62,567 nt of DNA from Deltaproteobacteria bacterium. GTDB taxonomy: Bacteria; Desulfobacterota; Desulfovibrionia; Desulfovibrionales; Desulfovibrionaceae. Of this stretch, positions 36,946 to 46,308 are shown in pieces; within the stretch, counting starts at the first letter, position 1; every line of letters begins with the position of its first letter. The notes beneath the pieces were generated by a model that worked only from the letters and a program-made list of their open reading frames with translations, was not told the origin of the DNA and made no database searches. Location of the stretch: the NCBI GenBank assembly GCA_009929215.1, contig SAAX01000006.1, positions 1 to 62,567 on the forward strand, in the 5' to 3' direction. The translations under genes were made by a program, and so were the position numbers.

Positions 36946-38562
36946 ATGCGTCCGTTTATACGCAGCCTCAAGGCGCAATTCATTGAGGCCGTCACCCTGC
37001 TTATTCTGCTTTCCTCATGCTTTCTTGCGGCCATAACCGGGCGCGAGGCCAGCAGCGAGGCTCGCTATGAACGTGGCCTTTTACTGACCAACCGTGTACA
37101 ATCACTAGCCAAATCCCTCGATCAGTCCATGTGGTTCTGGATCAAGGAAGTGGACACCCTGCGCCACACCATAGGCCTGATCGGCGGCGATATGGACAAA
37201 ATATCCACCGCCATCAACCGGCTGCAAGACACCATGCCCGCCTTTGCCTGGATCGGCCTTATGGACCCCAAGGGCAAGGTGCTCTCCTCCACAGACGGCG
37301 TGCTGCAAGGCACAGACCTTTCCATCTGCGCCATCTTTCGCCAGGGCAAAAAAGGACTGTTTGTGGGCGATGTGCGCAACGCCACCCTGCTTGCCCGGTT
37401 GCTGCCCCGCCCGGAAAATGCGCCGTTCAAATTTGTGGACATAAGCATGCCCATTGGCGACGGCGAACTGAAAGACTGGGTTCTGGTGGCCCATCTGAGC
37501 TGGACCTGGGCCAAAGAGGTGGAAGAATTCATTTTGTCTGGCGAGGGTTCTGACTCCACCACGAAGATCATGGTTCTCGGCGCAGACGGCAGCGTCATAC
37601 TTGGGGGCGACAGCGAGAAACCCCTGCCCCTGCCCCTGCTGCAAGAGCTGGAACAGGCGGATTCTGCCTGGCGGGTAGAACTGTGGCCCGATGGAGTATC
37701 TTACCTTACTGCCGCCGTCAGGTGCACAGGATTTAAGGATTACGATGGCTTGCAGTGGAACGTGGTGGCACGCCAATCGTTGGATGCCGCCTACGAGCCC
37801 GTGCGCAAACTTGTGTCGCGCATTCTTGTGGCTGGCCTGGTGCTGGCCCTGCTGTTTGCGCTGGTGGCGGGCTATACGGCCCGCAGGGTTATCGCCCCGC
37901 TCAAGGCCCTTACCCTTGCGGCCGACAAAATCAGCAAGGGCGAGCGCGTTACCATCCCGCGCAATGAGGGAATACTGGAGATCGAGGTACTTTCTTCCTC
38001 TCTTTCAACCCTGATTGATAGCCTTACCCGTGCAGAAACAGACCGCAACCGCATTCAGTACGCCGCCGAGCGCGATACACTCACAGGCCTGCTCAACAGG
38101 CACGGTCTGGCTGCCCGGCTGAGCGAATCCATGCCAGAATTGAAGCAGAATCAGGGCGTTGTTGAACTTTTATATATGGACCTGGACGGTTTCAAACCTG
38201 TCAACGACACCTACGGCCACCATGTGGGCGACGCAGTGTTGACCATTCTGGGACAGCGGCTTTCGCGCTGCCTGCGCAAGGAGGACGTGCTTGTGCGCCT
38301 TGGCGGCGACGAGTTTCTGGCCCTGCTGAGCCACCGCCACAGCGTACCAGACATTTTGCGCACGGTACGGCGCATACGCGAAACCGTTGGCTCGCCCATT
38401 TCTACCGATGGCCTGCTGCTGCACATTGGCATAAGCATTGGGCACGCCACATGGCACTGCACGGAGGAAACAGTTGAAGACGCGTTAAAACGGGCCGACA
38501 GCGCACTGTATATGGCAAAAAAAGCCGTCAAGCACCCGCACGAATCTGGCACGCTGTCCTAG
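36946..38562 (+). CDS. Membrane-bound Cache-HAMP-GGDEF diguanylate cyclase
   Basis: A 538-aa inner-membrane protein. TM1 at about 13-30, a periplasmic Cache-type sensor (30-285), TM2 (about 290-310), HAMP (311-365) and a GGDEF domain at the C-terminus. The active site RLGGDEF is intact and the inhibitory site RKED lies five residues upstream, so a feedback-inhibited cyclase is expected. The start ATG follows GCAGGAGGAGAC. It stands alone between the TauE operon terminator and the convergent modC. Confidence 0.92.
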   Translation: MRPFIRSLKAQFIEAVTLLILLSSCFLAAITGREASSEARYERGLLLTNRVQSLAKSLDQSMWFWIKEVDTLRHTIGLIGGDMDKISTAINRLQDTMPAFAWIGLMDPKGKVLSSTDGVLQGTDLSICAIFRQGKKGLFVGDVRNATLLARLLPRPENAPFKFVDISMPIGDGELKDWVLVAHLSWTWAKEVEEFILSGEGSDSTTKIMVLGADGSVILGGDSEKPLPLPLLQELEQADSAWRVELWPDGVSYLTAAVRCTGFKDYDGLQWNVVARQSLDAAYEPVRKLVSRILVAGLVLALLFALVAGYTARRVIAPLKALTLAADKISKGERVTIPRNEGILEIEVLSSSLSTLIDSLTRAETDRNRIQYAAERDTLTGLLNRHGLAARLSESMPELKQNQGVVELLYMDLDGFKPVNDTYGHHVGDAVLTILGQRLSRCLRKEDVLVRLGGDEFLALLSHRHSVPDILRTVRRIRETVGSPISTDGLLLHIGISIGHATWHCTEETVEDALKRADSALYMAKKAVKHPHESGTLS

Positions 38563-38586
38563 TCCAAACGGCTCTGTACTTTTGCC

Positions 38587-39339
38587 TTAGCCGCTCCAGC
38601 TCTGCTCTTGCAAATAGCGCAGGCACTTGCCCGCTGTGGCAAAGTTTTTGCGCAGATCCGCATACTCTGCAACCGTGCGCGCCCCACCCTTGTCGTACAG
38701 CACAAGCCCGCCCGCAAAGGTATCCACATCGTCAGGATCATGGCTGATAATCACAGCCGGGATGGTCAGGTTGCCAATGATCTCCAGCAGTTCCTCGCGC
38801 AGATGCTCGCGCAACAGAGGATCAAGGGCTGAAAATGGTTCATCGAGCAAGAGCAGCTGGGGGTCTGCGTTGAGCGCCCTGGCCAGCGCCGCCCGCTGCC
38901 GCTGCCCGCCCGAAATCTGCGAGGGCAGGTGTGCGGCCAGATGCCCAATGCCCAGGCGTTCCAGCATCTCCTGCGCTTTGTCGTGCTCTTCGCCGCGCAC
39001 CTTCCAGGGCCAGCAGCCCGTGCGCGGGTAGGCCACGTTTTGCAGCAGGCTCAGGTGCGGAAACAGCGCGTAATCCTGAAACATGTAGCCGATACGCCTT
39101 TTTTGCACAGATACGAAGACATTTTGCGCACTGTCGTACAGCGTGCAATCGCCAATGCGCATGTGCCCGGCATCGGGCCGCGTGAGCCCTGCCAGACACT
39201 GCATGGTCAGCGACTTGCCAGAGCCGGAAGGGCCAAAAAGCACAGCACACTTGTGCTCGTCGCCAATGTCATAGCGCACGTTCAGACTGAAGGGCGTTAC
39301 CCCGTTCCTGAATTTTTTTTCCAGATGCAGGGATAACAT
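38587..39339 (-). CDS. modC: Molybdate (tungstate) ABC transporter, ATPase subunit
   Basis: A 250-aa ATPase that powers oxyanion uptake. Walker A is GPSGSGKS, the signature ISGGQRQR, Walker B LLLLDEPFSALD, and the H-loop IISHDPDD. At 250 aa it lacks the C-terminal TOBE/MOP extension of longer ModC proteins (about 350 aa), so regulation by bound oxyanion at the ATPase is not expected. Its start overlaps the modB stop by one base (TGATG). It is last in the modABC operon. Confidence 0.93.
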   Translation of the reverse strand: MLSLHLEKKFRNGVTPFSLNVRYDIGDEHKCAVLFGPSGSGKSLTMQCLAGLTRPDAGHMRIGDCTLYDSAQNVFVSVQKRRIGYMFQDYALFPHLSLLQNVAYPRTGCWPWKVRGEEHDKAQEMLERLGIGHLAAHLPSQISGGQRQRAALARALNADPQLLLLDEPFSALDPLLREHLREELLEIIGNLTIPAVIISHDPDDVDTFAGGLVLYDKGGARTVAEYADLRKNFATAGKCLRYLQEQSWSG

Positions 39340-40016
39340 CAGCGCCGCCTCTTGAGTCTGACCAACAGTTCCGCAGCCATAAGCAGGCTAACGCACACGA
39401 CAGAGGTGATAACCACAAGCCACGAGGCTTGCAGGTCATTGCCCGCCTGAAAGGCATCGTAGATGGCAAGGGCCAGAGTTTGCGTCTTGCCCGGAATATT
39501 GCCCGCGATCATCAGTGTTGCACCAAATTCGCCCATGCCACGCGCAAAAGCCAGCATTATACCAGCAAAAATGCCCTTCCAGGCCAGCGGCAACGATACG
39601 CTCACAAACACACGCCATTCAGAAGCGCCAAGGGTGCGCGCCGCATCCTCCAGGTGTTTGTCCACCTGCTCAAGGGACGCGCGCGCCGATTTGTAAATGA
39701 GCGGAAAAACCACCACTGTGGCCGCCACAACCGCGCCCTGCCACGAAAAAATCAGGTTGATGCCAAGCTCTGCCAGACCCGGCCCAAGCACACCCCGCCG
39801 CCCCACCAGCAAAATCAGGTAATAGCCAAGCACCGTGGGCGGCAACACCAGGGGCAGGGAGCACAGGGCATCCAGCAGGGCTGGCATGGGGCCGCGCTTG
39901 CGGGCCAGCCGCCAGGCCGCCAGCGTGGCCACCACAAAGGAGACTGCCGTGGCAGCTCCTGCCACGCGCAACGAAAGCTCCAGGGGGCTCCAGACAAATG
40001 CAAAATCAAAATCCAT
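39339..40016 (-). CDS. modB: Molybdate ABC transporter, permease subunit
   Basis: A 225-aa inner-membrane permease with about five TM helices. The EAA loop region is clear (GASEWRVFVSVSLPLAWKGI) and is followed by FARGMGEFGATLMIAGNIPG, highly typical of ModB. ATG 40016 is chosen because AGGGGG sits five bases upstream; a longer reading would add a non-membrane leader. It lies between modA and modC and overlaps modC by one base. Confidence 0.94.
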   Translation of the reverse strand: MDFDFAFVWSPLELSLRVAGAATAVSFVVATLAAWRLARKRGPMPALLDALCSLPLVLPPTVLGYYLILLVGRRGVLGPGLAELGINLIFSWQGAVVAATVVVFPLIYKSARASLEQVDKHLEDAARTLGASEWRVFVSVSLPLAWKGIFAGIMLAFARGMGEFGATLMIAGNIPGKTQTLALAIYDAFQAGNDLQASWLVVITSVVCVSLLMAAELLVRLKRRR

Positions 40017-40150
40017 GTCATCCCCCTGCCACATCACCGCAATACGCATAAAAAATTCAGGCGGTTGCCGCCTCTGCCAAAACGGCAACCGCCAACAGAA
40101 TCCATTCTGTAAAAAAGCAGTTTCAGTTCACAGGGTCAGAACGTCTGCTC

Positions 40151-40918
40151 TTACGGCTTGGAAAAGCCGTACTTGGCAAGCACAGCCTGACCTTCGGGCG
40201 AAATCACAAAATTCAGAAATTCCTGTCCCATCTTGGTATCCTTGCCGGTGGTAGCCACTGCAATGGGGTAGCTCACCGGATCATGGCCTTCCACAATCAT
40301 AACCACATCAACCTTGTCGGCAAGCTGCTTGGCGTCGGTACGATAAACAAAACCCGCGTCAACTTCGCCACGAGCCACATAGTCCAGCACCTGACGCACG
40401 CTGTTGCCCATGATCAGCTGGGGCTGCACGCCTTCCCACAGTTTGGCGTTGGTCAGCGAATCCTTGGTGTACCGGCCAACAGGCACAGATTCGGGGTTGC
40501 CTATGGCGATACGCTTGAAAGCCTTGATGTCTTCAAGCTTGGCAGGCTTTTTGGAACCAGCAGGCACGATAAGTACCAGGTCGTTGAGCGCAAAATTCTT
40601 ACGAGTGGCGGGATCCACAACCTTGGCGGCCACGGCCTTGTCCATTGTAGCCTGGTCGGCTGAAGCAAAAACGTCCACAGGCGCGCCTTCCTGAATCTGC
40701 TTGAGCAGGGGGTTGGAAGCGGCATAGTTGGTGTTTACCTGCAAGCCCGCATGTTTCTTTTCAAACAGTCCCTTGAGCTCGGTAAAAGCGTTGGTAAGGC
40801 TGGCCGCAGCAGAAACGGTCATTTCCGCAGCCTGAACAGGAAGACTGAGCAGGGCCACGCAGGCCAGTGCCAGTACAATGCGGCCAAATGCCCCACGAGC
40901 TTGAGCTGTCTTTTTCAT
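40151..40918 (-). CDS. modA: Molybdate ABC transporter, periplasmic binding protein
   Basis: A 255-aa exported binding protein. The signal peptide (residues about 1-30) cleaves after VQA. The mature part has the ModA hallmarks VSAAASLTNAF, NYAASNPLLKQIQ, VDVFASADQATMD and GEVDAGFVYRTDA. It should bind molybdate and/or tungstate. GGAGG lies six bases before the ATG. First gene of modABC, divergent from the TunR-like regulator; two similar 12-base sites lie in the shared intergenic region. Confidence 0.95.
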   Translation of the reverse strand: MKKTAQARGAFGRIVLALACVALLSLPVQAAEMTVSAAASLTNAFTELKGLFEKKHAGLQVNTNYAASNPLLKQIQEGAPVDVFASADQATMDKAVAAKVVDPATRKNFALNDLVLIVPAGSKKPAKLEDIKAFKRIAIGNPESVPVGRYTKDSLTNAKLWEGVQPQLIMGNSVRQVLDYVARGEVDAGFVYRTDAKQLADKVDVVMIVEGHDPVSYPIAVATTGKDTKMGQEFLNFVISPEGQAVLAKYGFSKP

Positions 40919-40953
40919 GAAGTTCCTCCGTGCGCCAGATGCGCTGTTTGTTC

Positions 40954-41024
40954 GATCACAGTACAGAAGCCCCAGACGCGGGCAATACAGTCGCGTTTTT
41001 TAATAAAAGCGTGAACACTGTACA
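40954..41024. promoter_or_regulatory. Paired 12-base candidate operator sites in the modA/tunR intergenic region
   Basis: GATCACAGTACA (40954-40965) and GAACACTGTACA (41013-41024) are direct repeats matching at 10 of 12 positions, with equivalent positions 59 bases apart. They lie between divergent modA and the regulator gene. Position and similarity make them candidate binding sites for the regulator. Its true motif is not known to me. Confidence 0.45.
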
Positions 41025-41072
41025 ACAAAGGGTTTTTATTTGTATAAGACCTGAAAACTGACGGGATGCTGC

Positions 41073-42197
41073 ATGGAAAAAAACAAAAACCGTGAGGAAA
41101 TGGCCGCGCTTTTGCGCTCGCTTTCTTCCGCAGACAGGGCCTGGCTGCGGCAAAGACTCATGCGCCGCGATTCGGCTGCGCTGCTGCAAGACACCGGGCG
41201 CATAAGCCCGCGCGAACTGCTTGCCGTGGAAACATGGCTGTGGGAGAGAGCCAGTGCGGCCCGTGGCCCGCGCGAAAAACGGCCCCGTCTGCGCATGTGG
41301 CTCATCTTTATGCTGCTGCGTTATGCGGGCCTGCGGCTTGTGGAAATTTTTGAGATCATGCCCACGCATCTCGATTTTCAAGAGGGCGTCATACGCGTTC
41401 CCGGCACGCACGAAACGCCAGGGCGAGAAGTGCCGCTGCCGCTGACCATCAGCCGCCGCCTCAAGCGCGTGCTTGAAGACCCAGCGCTGTTTCCTGAAAC
41501 CCGCGAGCTCATGCGGTGCGATGCCAGCTATGTGCGCCGCTGCCTGCAACAGTGCGGGGCGGCCTGTGGGCTGCCCAAGGGCCTGTTGAGCGCGCGTTCG
41601 TTGCGTCACACCCGTGCCCTTGAGCTGGGGCGGCAGGGCCTGCCCCTGCCAGTGGTAGACATTTTTCTTGGTCGGCGGTCTGCGCCCGGCCAGAGCGGCA
41701 TTGTCCGCTGCGACCCGCAGGAGGCCAAACGCCTGCTGCGCGAACAACTGCAAAGGGAGCGCCCCATGAAAACCAGTGCCCGCAACGTTTTTCAGGGGCG
41801 CATAACCTCATTGCGCCAAAGCGGACTGCTGGTCGAGGTGGTGCTGCGCACCGCTGGCGGGCTGCGCGTTTCGTCGCTGATCACCGACGAAAGTTGCAAA
41901 ACCCTGGCCCTCAACGAGGGCAAGCTGGTCAATGCCAGCATCAAGGCTCCCTGGGTGCTGGTGCAGGGCGGCGAACTGTCGCCCAAAAGCTCACCCCCGG
42001 CAGAAAACTGCTTTACCGGCGTGGTTGAACGCGTGCGCGAAGACGAAATGGTGGCTGAAATTCTGGTGGCTCTGGGCGAAGGCAGCCAGGTATGCGCCCT
42101 GCGCAACCGTGGGCCGGAAAATCCCATCAATCTTGCGGCAGGCCAGACTGTTACCGTATTTTTCAAGGCTTTTTCCGTTATTCTGACCGTAGACTAG
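41073..42197 (+). CDS. tunR: TunR-like oxyanion-responsive regulator: catalytically dead tyrosine-recombinase domain plus two MOP/TOBE domains
   Basis: A 374-aa predicted transcription factor. Residues about 40-225 resemble the catalytic domain of XerC/D-type integrases (RYAGLRLVEIFEI, SLRHTRALELGRQGLPL). The region where the nucleophilic Tyr should be reads GQSGIVRCD, and LGH is LGR, so it cannot recombine DNA. Residues about 235-374 are two tandem MOP/TOBE oxyanion-binding domains. This architecture matches TunR, the tungstate-responsive regulator described in sulfate reducers. Divergent transcription from modABC supports control of molybdate/tungstate uptake. A terminator follows the stop by 16 bases. 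Confidence 0.88.
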   Translation: MEKNKNREEMAALLRSLSSADRAWLRQRLMRRDSAALLQDTGRISPRELLAVETWLWERASAARGPREKRPRLRMWLIFMLLRYAGLRLVEIFEIMPTHLDFQEGVIRVPGTHETPGREVPLPLTISRRLKRVLEDPALFPETRELMRCDASYVRRCLQQCGAACGLPKGLLSARSLRHTRALELGRQGLPLPVVDIFLGRRSAPGQSGIVRCDPQEAKRLLREQLQRERPMKTSARNVFQGRITSLRQSGLLVEVVLRTAGGLRVSSLITDESCKTLALNEGKLVNASIKAPWVLVQGGELSPKSSPPAENCFTGVVERVREDEMVAEILVALGEGSQVCALRNRGPENPINLAAGQTVTVFFKAFSVILTVD

Positions 42198-42213
42198 CCT
42201 TATCTGCACTGAA

Positions 42214-42257
42214 AAAAATCCGCGCCGGTTGTCGTTACGGCAATCGGCGCGGATTTT
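42214..42257 (+). terminator. Terminator of the tunR-like gene
   Basis: AAAATCCGCGCCG (42214-42226) pairs perfectly with CGGCGCGGATTTT (to 42257) around a loop of about 18 bases. Confidence 0.85.
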
Positions 42258-42258
42258 A

Positions 42259-42350
42259 GGTGCTGGCAAAAAAGGACGATTCTTGCGTAGGGAGTTTACT
42301 CACAATGGTACTCGACCCGAGTAGAATATTCCATGACGCCGCCAGCACTG
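42259..42350. repeat. Long structured hairpin element, copy 1
   Basis: Outer arms GGTGCTGGC (42259-42267) and GCCAGCACT enclose an inner imperfect stem and a central part reading GGGAGTTTACTC then GGTACTCGACCCGA. It starts right after the tunR terminator. Copy 2 shares the arms, the central part and the GACGCCGCCAGC end; the inner stem differs in sequence but still pairs. Confidence 0.7.
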
Positions 42351-42371
42351 TCAAAACCCAAAGGTAACAAT

Positions 42372-42505
42372 GGTGTCCGGCGAGGATTTTTGGGCGCTGG
42401 CAAGGAAGTGTGGTTTTTTTGTGAGGGGAGTGTACTCTAACGGTACTCGACCCGATCAAAAACCCGCACTGACGCCGCCAGCGCCCAAAAAGATCGCCGG
42501 ACACC
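42372..42505. repeat. Long structured hairpin element, copy 2
   Basis: Outermost arms GGTGTCCGGCGA and TCGCCGGACACC are perfect. They continue into GATTTTTGGGCGCTGGC pairing with GCCAGCGCCCAAAAAGATC, then AGTGTGG-T7-G pairing with CAAAAACCCGCACT. The central part is GGGAGTGTACTC then GGTACTCGACCCGA, as in copy 1. The right arm overlaps the 3' end of the radical SAM gene. Confidence 0.75.
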
Positions 42506-43415
42506 CCTCAGGGGAGTCGCAGGACTTGCCTTGCCACAAATCCCGCGCCACCAGCGCCCGCCGCAAATCGCCCAGCAGACCGCGCTTGTCGGTGGCCCAG
42601 GTGGGGGCCACGAGTTCACGAGGGGCTGGGTCGCTCTGAAGGCGGTGGATAACGAGACTGGAGGGAATACGCGGCAGGGCTGCGCAGAGCATATCCACGT
42701 ATTCGTCGCGCCAGAGGGGGTGGTAGATGCCTGCGGCATAGAGGCTGGCGAGAGCCGTGCCTTTGGGAACAAATACGTTGTGCAGTTTGAGCCCCTGGAT
42801 GGGCAGAGCGAGCGCCCAGTCAAGACTTTGCAGAAAGTGGCGCTCGTCTTCGCCGGGCAGACCGGCCATCAGGTGGGCGCACACGGCTATGCCGCGCTCG
42901 GCAGCCATGCACACGGCTTTTTCTGCCTGGGCGGCGGTATGCCCGCGGTTTATGCGGCTCAAGGTCTGGTTGTGGGCTGTTTGCAGGCCAAGCTCCAGCC
43001 ACAGGTCGCAATCCAGCGCCGCCAGCGTATCGAGCTTGGGGGCATCAAGACAATCGGGGCGGGTTCCCACGGCCACGCCAAAGCACTGGGGCAAGCTGCG
43101 CACGCTCTGGAGCAGTTGTTGCAAGCGCTTCTGTGGCCCGTAGGTGTTTGAGAAGGATTGCAGATACGCAACAAAGCGCGTATTGGGGTCGTCCCGCAGG
43201 TACACGGCACGCAGGGCATTCCACTGCTGTAGCAACGAATGGCCCCGTTTTGCGCGGCCAGAGCCAGAGCCGTTGGCATTGCAAAATATGCAACCATCGT
43301 GTGAAAGCGTGCCATCGCGGTTGGGGCAGCAAGCCCCGGCATCAAGTGGAATTTTTTGCACCCGGCAACCGTATTTATTATTGTAATGGGCGGCCAGAGT
43401 ATGCCAACGCTGCAT
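42456..43415 (-). CDS. YhcC-type radical SAM protein (TIGR01212 family)
   Basis: A 319-aa radical SAM protein of the YhcC family, biochemical role not established. The cluster-binding Cys residues are in CPNRDGTLSHDGCIFC, a spacing typical of this family. Other hallmarks are QSFSNTYGP, VGTRPDCL, LWLELGLQTAHN and HLMAGLPGE. The last ~15 residues (Gly-rich) are encoded by the right arm of hairpin copy 2, so the element defines the C-terminus and may also terminate transcription. The gene is alone on its strand, divergent from mreB. Confidence 0.9.
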   Translation of the reverse strand: MQRWHTLAAHYNNKYGCRVQKIPLDAGACCPNRDGTLSHDGCIFCNANGSGSGRAKRGHSLLQQWNALRAVYLRDDPNTRFVAYLQSFSNTYGPQKRLQQLLQSVRSLPQCFGVAVGTRPDCLDAPKLDTLAALDCDLWLELGLQTAHNQTLSRINRGHTAAQAEKAVCMAAERGIAVCAHLMAGLPGEDERHFLQSLDWALALPIQGLKLHNVFVPKGTALASLYAAGIYHPLWRDEYVDMLCAALPRIPSSLVIHRLQSDPAPRELVAPTWATDKRGLLGDLRRALVARDLWQGKSCDSPEGCPAIFLGAGGVSAGF

Positions 43416-43612
43416 GTTTACATGCCTTGGGGGCTTATATCCGCGCTTGCGGACGGGACAAATATTTTAACCCTGCGTCCACCGTCTTGACTTCATGCCG
43501 GTTTTAGCAGAACAGTTTTCAGCCTGACGTTACCAATTCCAACAGCGCCACCCACTCCAGGCCTATTCGCCTCGCCGGGTGCGGGTGCTGTTTCAACATG
43601 ACGGTAAGGTAG

Positions 43613-44683
<1,071 letters not shown>

Positions 44684-44696
44684 AACCGACGGTCCT

Positions 44697-44767
44697 CGCG
44701 CCCCTGTGCGGCTGACGCAATGCCGGAACACTCGATTCCGGTTCTGCGTCTCCGGCGCAGGGGCGCG
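44697..44767 (+). terminator. Long three-part stem-loop between mreB and mreC (terminator or attenuator)
   Basis: CGCGCCCCTGTGC (44697-44709) pairs over 13 bp with GCGCAGGGGCGCG (44755-44767). Inside it, GACGCA pairs with TGCGTC and CCGGAA with TTCCGG. GTTTATT follows, a poor T-tract, so partial read-through into mreC is likely. Confidence 0.7.
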
Positions 44768-44950
44768 GTTTATTCTGCACTGTTTTTCGGGGCATTACTC
44801 ACCAATAATGCCTGCAAGGCTGCCTACACAGCCTTGCGCCACGTAGCCCTGGCGCACCCGGTATGCGCTGTATAGCGGCCATGTGAGCGTGACCTGAACC
44901 CTTGAAACGCGCAACTGTTCAGGGGTAATCTGCTCTAGGAGCTTCGGCCA

Positions 44951-45841
44951 GTGACATTGCGGCGTCTTCTCCTCCTCGCGGGCGTTTTGCTCATCCTGTT
45001 TCTGGGCATGTATTCCTGGAACCAGCGCACGCGCTCTCTGGATGACATGGCCGCCAAGCTGGGGCTGGAAATCACAGGCGCGGTTCTCACGCCCATACGC
45101 TCTGCCCAGGACGCGGCAGAAAACATGTGGGCCCGCTATTTTGACCTTGTGGCCGTGCGCGAAGAAAACGAAGCTCTCAGACAGAAGGTGGACGAACTTG
45201 AAGCCCGCCTGCTGGCCAATGGCGAAGATCTGGCCGAGCTCAAACGCCTGCGCGCACTGGTGCAGCTGCCCGTGGACCAGTCGTGGCGCCCCCTTGGCGC
45301 ACGCGTGCTTTCGGGCCGCATGGGTCCCAACGCCGTTCTCGACAGCATCACCATCAGCCGTGGTTACAGCACGGGGGGCCGCCCCGGTACGCCGCTGGTT
45401 ACGCATCTGGGCCTTGTGGGCCGCGTGCTCAAGGCCAGCGCCCACAGCTCCATTGTATTGCTGCTCACCGACCCCAGCAGCCGCATTGCCGTTTTTTCGC
45501 AAGAAAGCCGCGCCCCCGGCATTCTCATGGGCATGGGCACAGGCCAAAAGCTTGAGGTCAACTTTGTGCAGCGCGATGCCAAGGTCAAACCCGGCGAAAT
45601 CATCATTACCTCTGGCCTGGACGGCAAATATCCCAAGGGTATTCCTGTGGCACGGGTACTGCGCGTGGCCCCCTCGGACTACACCCAGTTTATGGCCATC
45701 AAGGCCGAGCCCCTGGTGGATTTGCAGCATCTTGAAGAAGTGCTGCTGCTTGAACCCACCGGCGCGCCGCGCCCGCCTGACCTTGGCGAAGCACCCAAAG
45801 AATTTGTCGGGCCGCCCGTGCCCAAAAGCGCCACGCCATGA
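44951..45841 (+). CDS. mreC: Rod shape-determining protein MreC
   Basis: A 296-aa bitopic inner-membrane protein. It has an N-terminal TM helix (about 4-22), a periplasmic coiled coil (about 65-100, EENEALRQKVDELEARLL), and the two-barrel MreC domain with VLLLTDPSSRIAVF and GEIIITSGLDGKYPKGIPV. It links MreB/MreD to PBP2. It probably starts at GTG 44951 with AGGAG nine bases upstream. It overlaps mreD by four bases. Confidence 0.94.
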   Translation: MTLRRLLLLAGVLLILFLGMYSWNQRTRSLDDMAAKLGLEITGAVLTPIRSAQDAAENMWARYFDLVAVREENEALRQKVDELEARLLANGEDLAELKRLRALVQLPVDQSWRPLGARVLSGRMGPNAVLDSITISRGYSTGGRPGTPLVTHLGLVGRVLKASAHSSIVLLLTDPSSRIAVFSQESRAPGILMGMGTGQKLEVNFVQRDAKVKPGEIIITSGLDGKYPKGIPVARVLRVAPSDYTQFMAIKAEPLVDLQHLEEVLLLEPTGAPRPPDLGEAPKEFVGPPVPKSATP

Positions 45842-46308
45842 GCAAGCTGCGCAGCCTTGCCTGGTGGCTCTGTTTTATGGCCGGAGCCATCGTTTTGCAG
45901 GCAGCCGTACCGGGGCTTGATGTGCTTACGGTGGGGCTGATCATCATGCTGCAAGAGCGTGACTACAAAAACATGCTCTGGCTGCTGCCCCTGTTTATTC
46001 TGCTGCAAGAGGGCATGGGCACGCGCCCCTTTGGCACGGTCATTGTCTGGTACGCGGCGGTGATCTTGATGTTCAAGATGGGCCGCTGGCTTTTTGAGGT
46101 AGAAAACTTCATCTTTGTCTTTTTGCTTTCAGCCTGTCTGGGCGCTGCCTATTACGGTGTTGCCTGGCTCATGTCACCCTTGCAAAACCTGCCCTTCGAT
46201 GTGCAGGGAACCCTGGACAGAAGTCTGATACAGGCCATCTTTGTGCCTTTCGCCTGGCGGCTGTTGGTGGCCACCCGCCACTGGAACCCCGATGATCAGG
46301 AAAACTGA
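45838..46308 (+). CDS. mreD: MreD-like rod shape membrane protein
   Basis: A 156-aa hydrophobic protein with about five TM helices. Sequence similarity in this family is weak, but size, topology and position between mreC and mrdA identify it. The start ATG overlaps the mreC stop as ATGA, so translation is coupled. It overlaps the mrdA start by 17 bases. Confidence 0.8.
   Translation: MSKLRSLAWWLCFMAGAIVLQAAVPGLDVLTVGLIIMLQERDYKNMLWLLPLFILLQEGMGTRPFGTVIVWYAAVILMFKMGRWLFEVENFIFVFLLSACLGAAYYGVAWLMSPLQNLPFDVQGTLDRSLIQAIFVPFAWRLLVATRHWNPDDQEN

Noticed and set aside
40919..41072. Molybdenum-cofactor riboswitch before modA
   Set aside because: The 154-base region lacks the long conserved structure of that RNA. 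The repeated 12-base sites suit a protein regulator better.
41073..42197. Integrase-like gene as a sign of a prophage or genomic island
   Set aside because: The catalytic Tyr is missing, two oxyanion-binding domains are fused to it, and no other phage gene or attachment repeat is nearby. It is a regulator.
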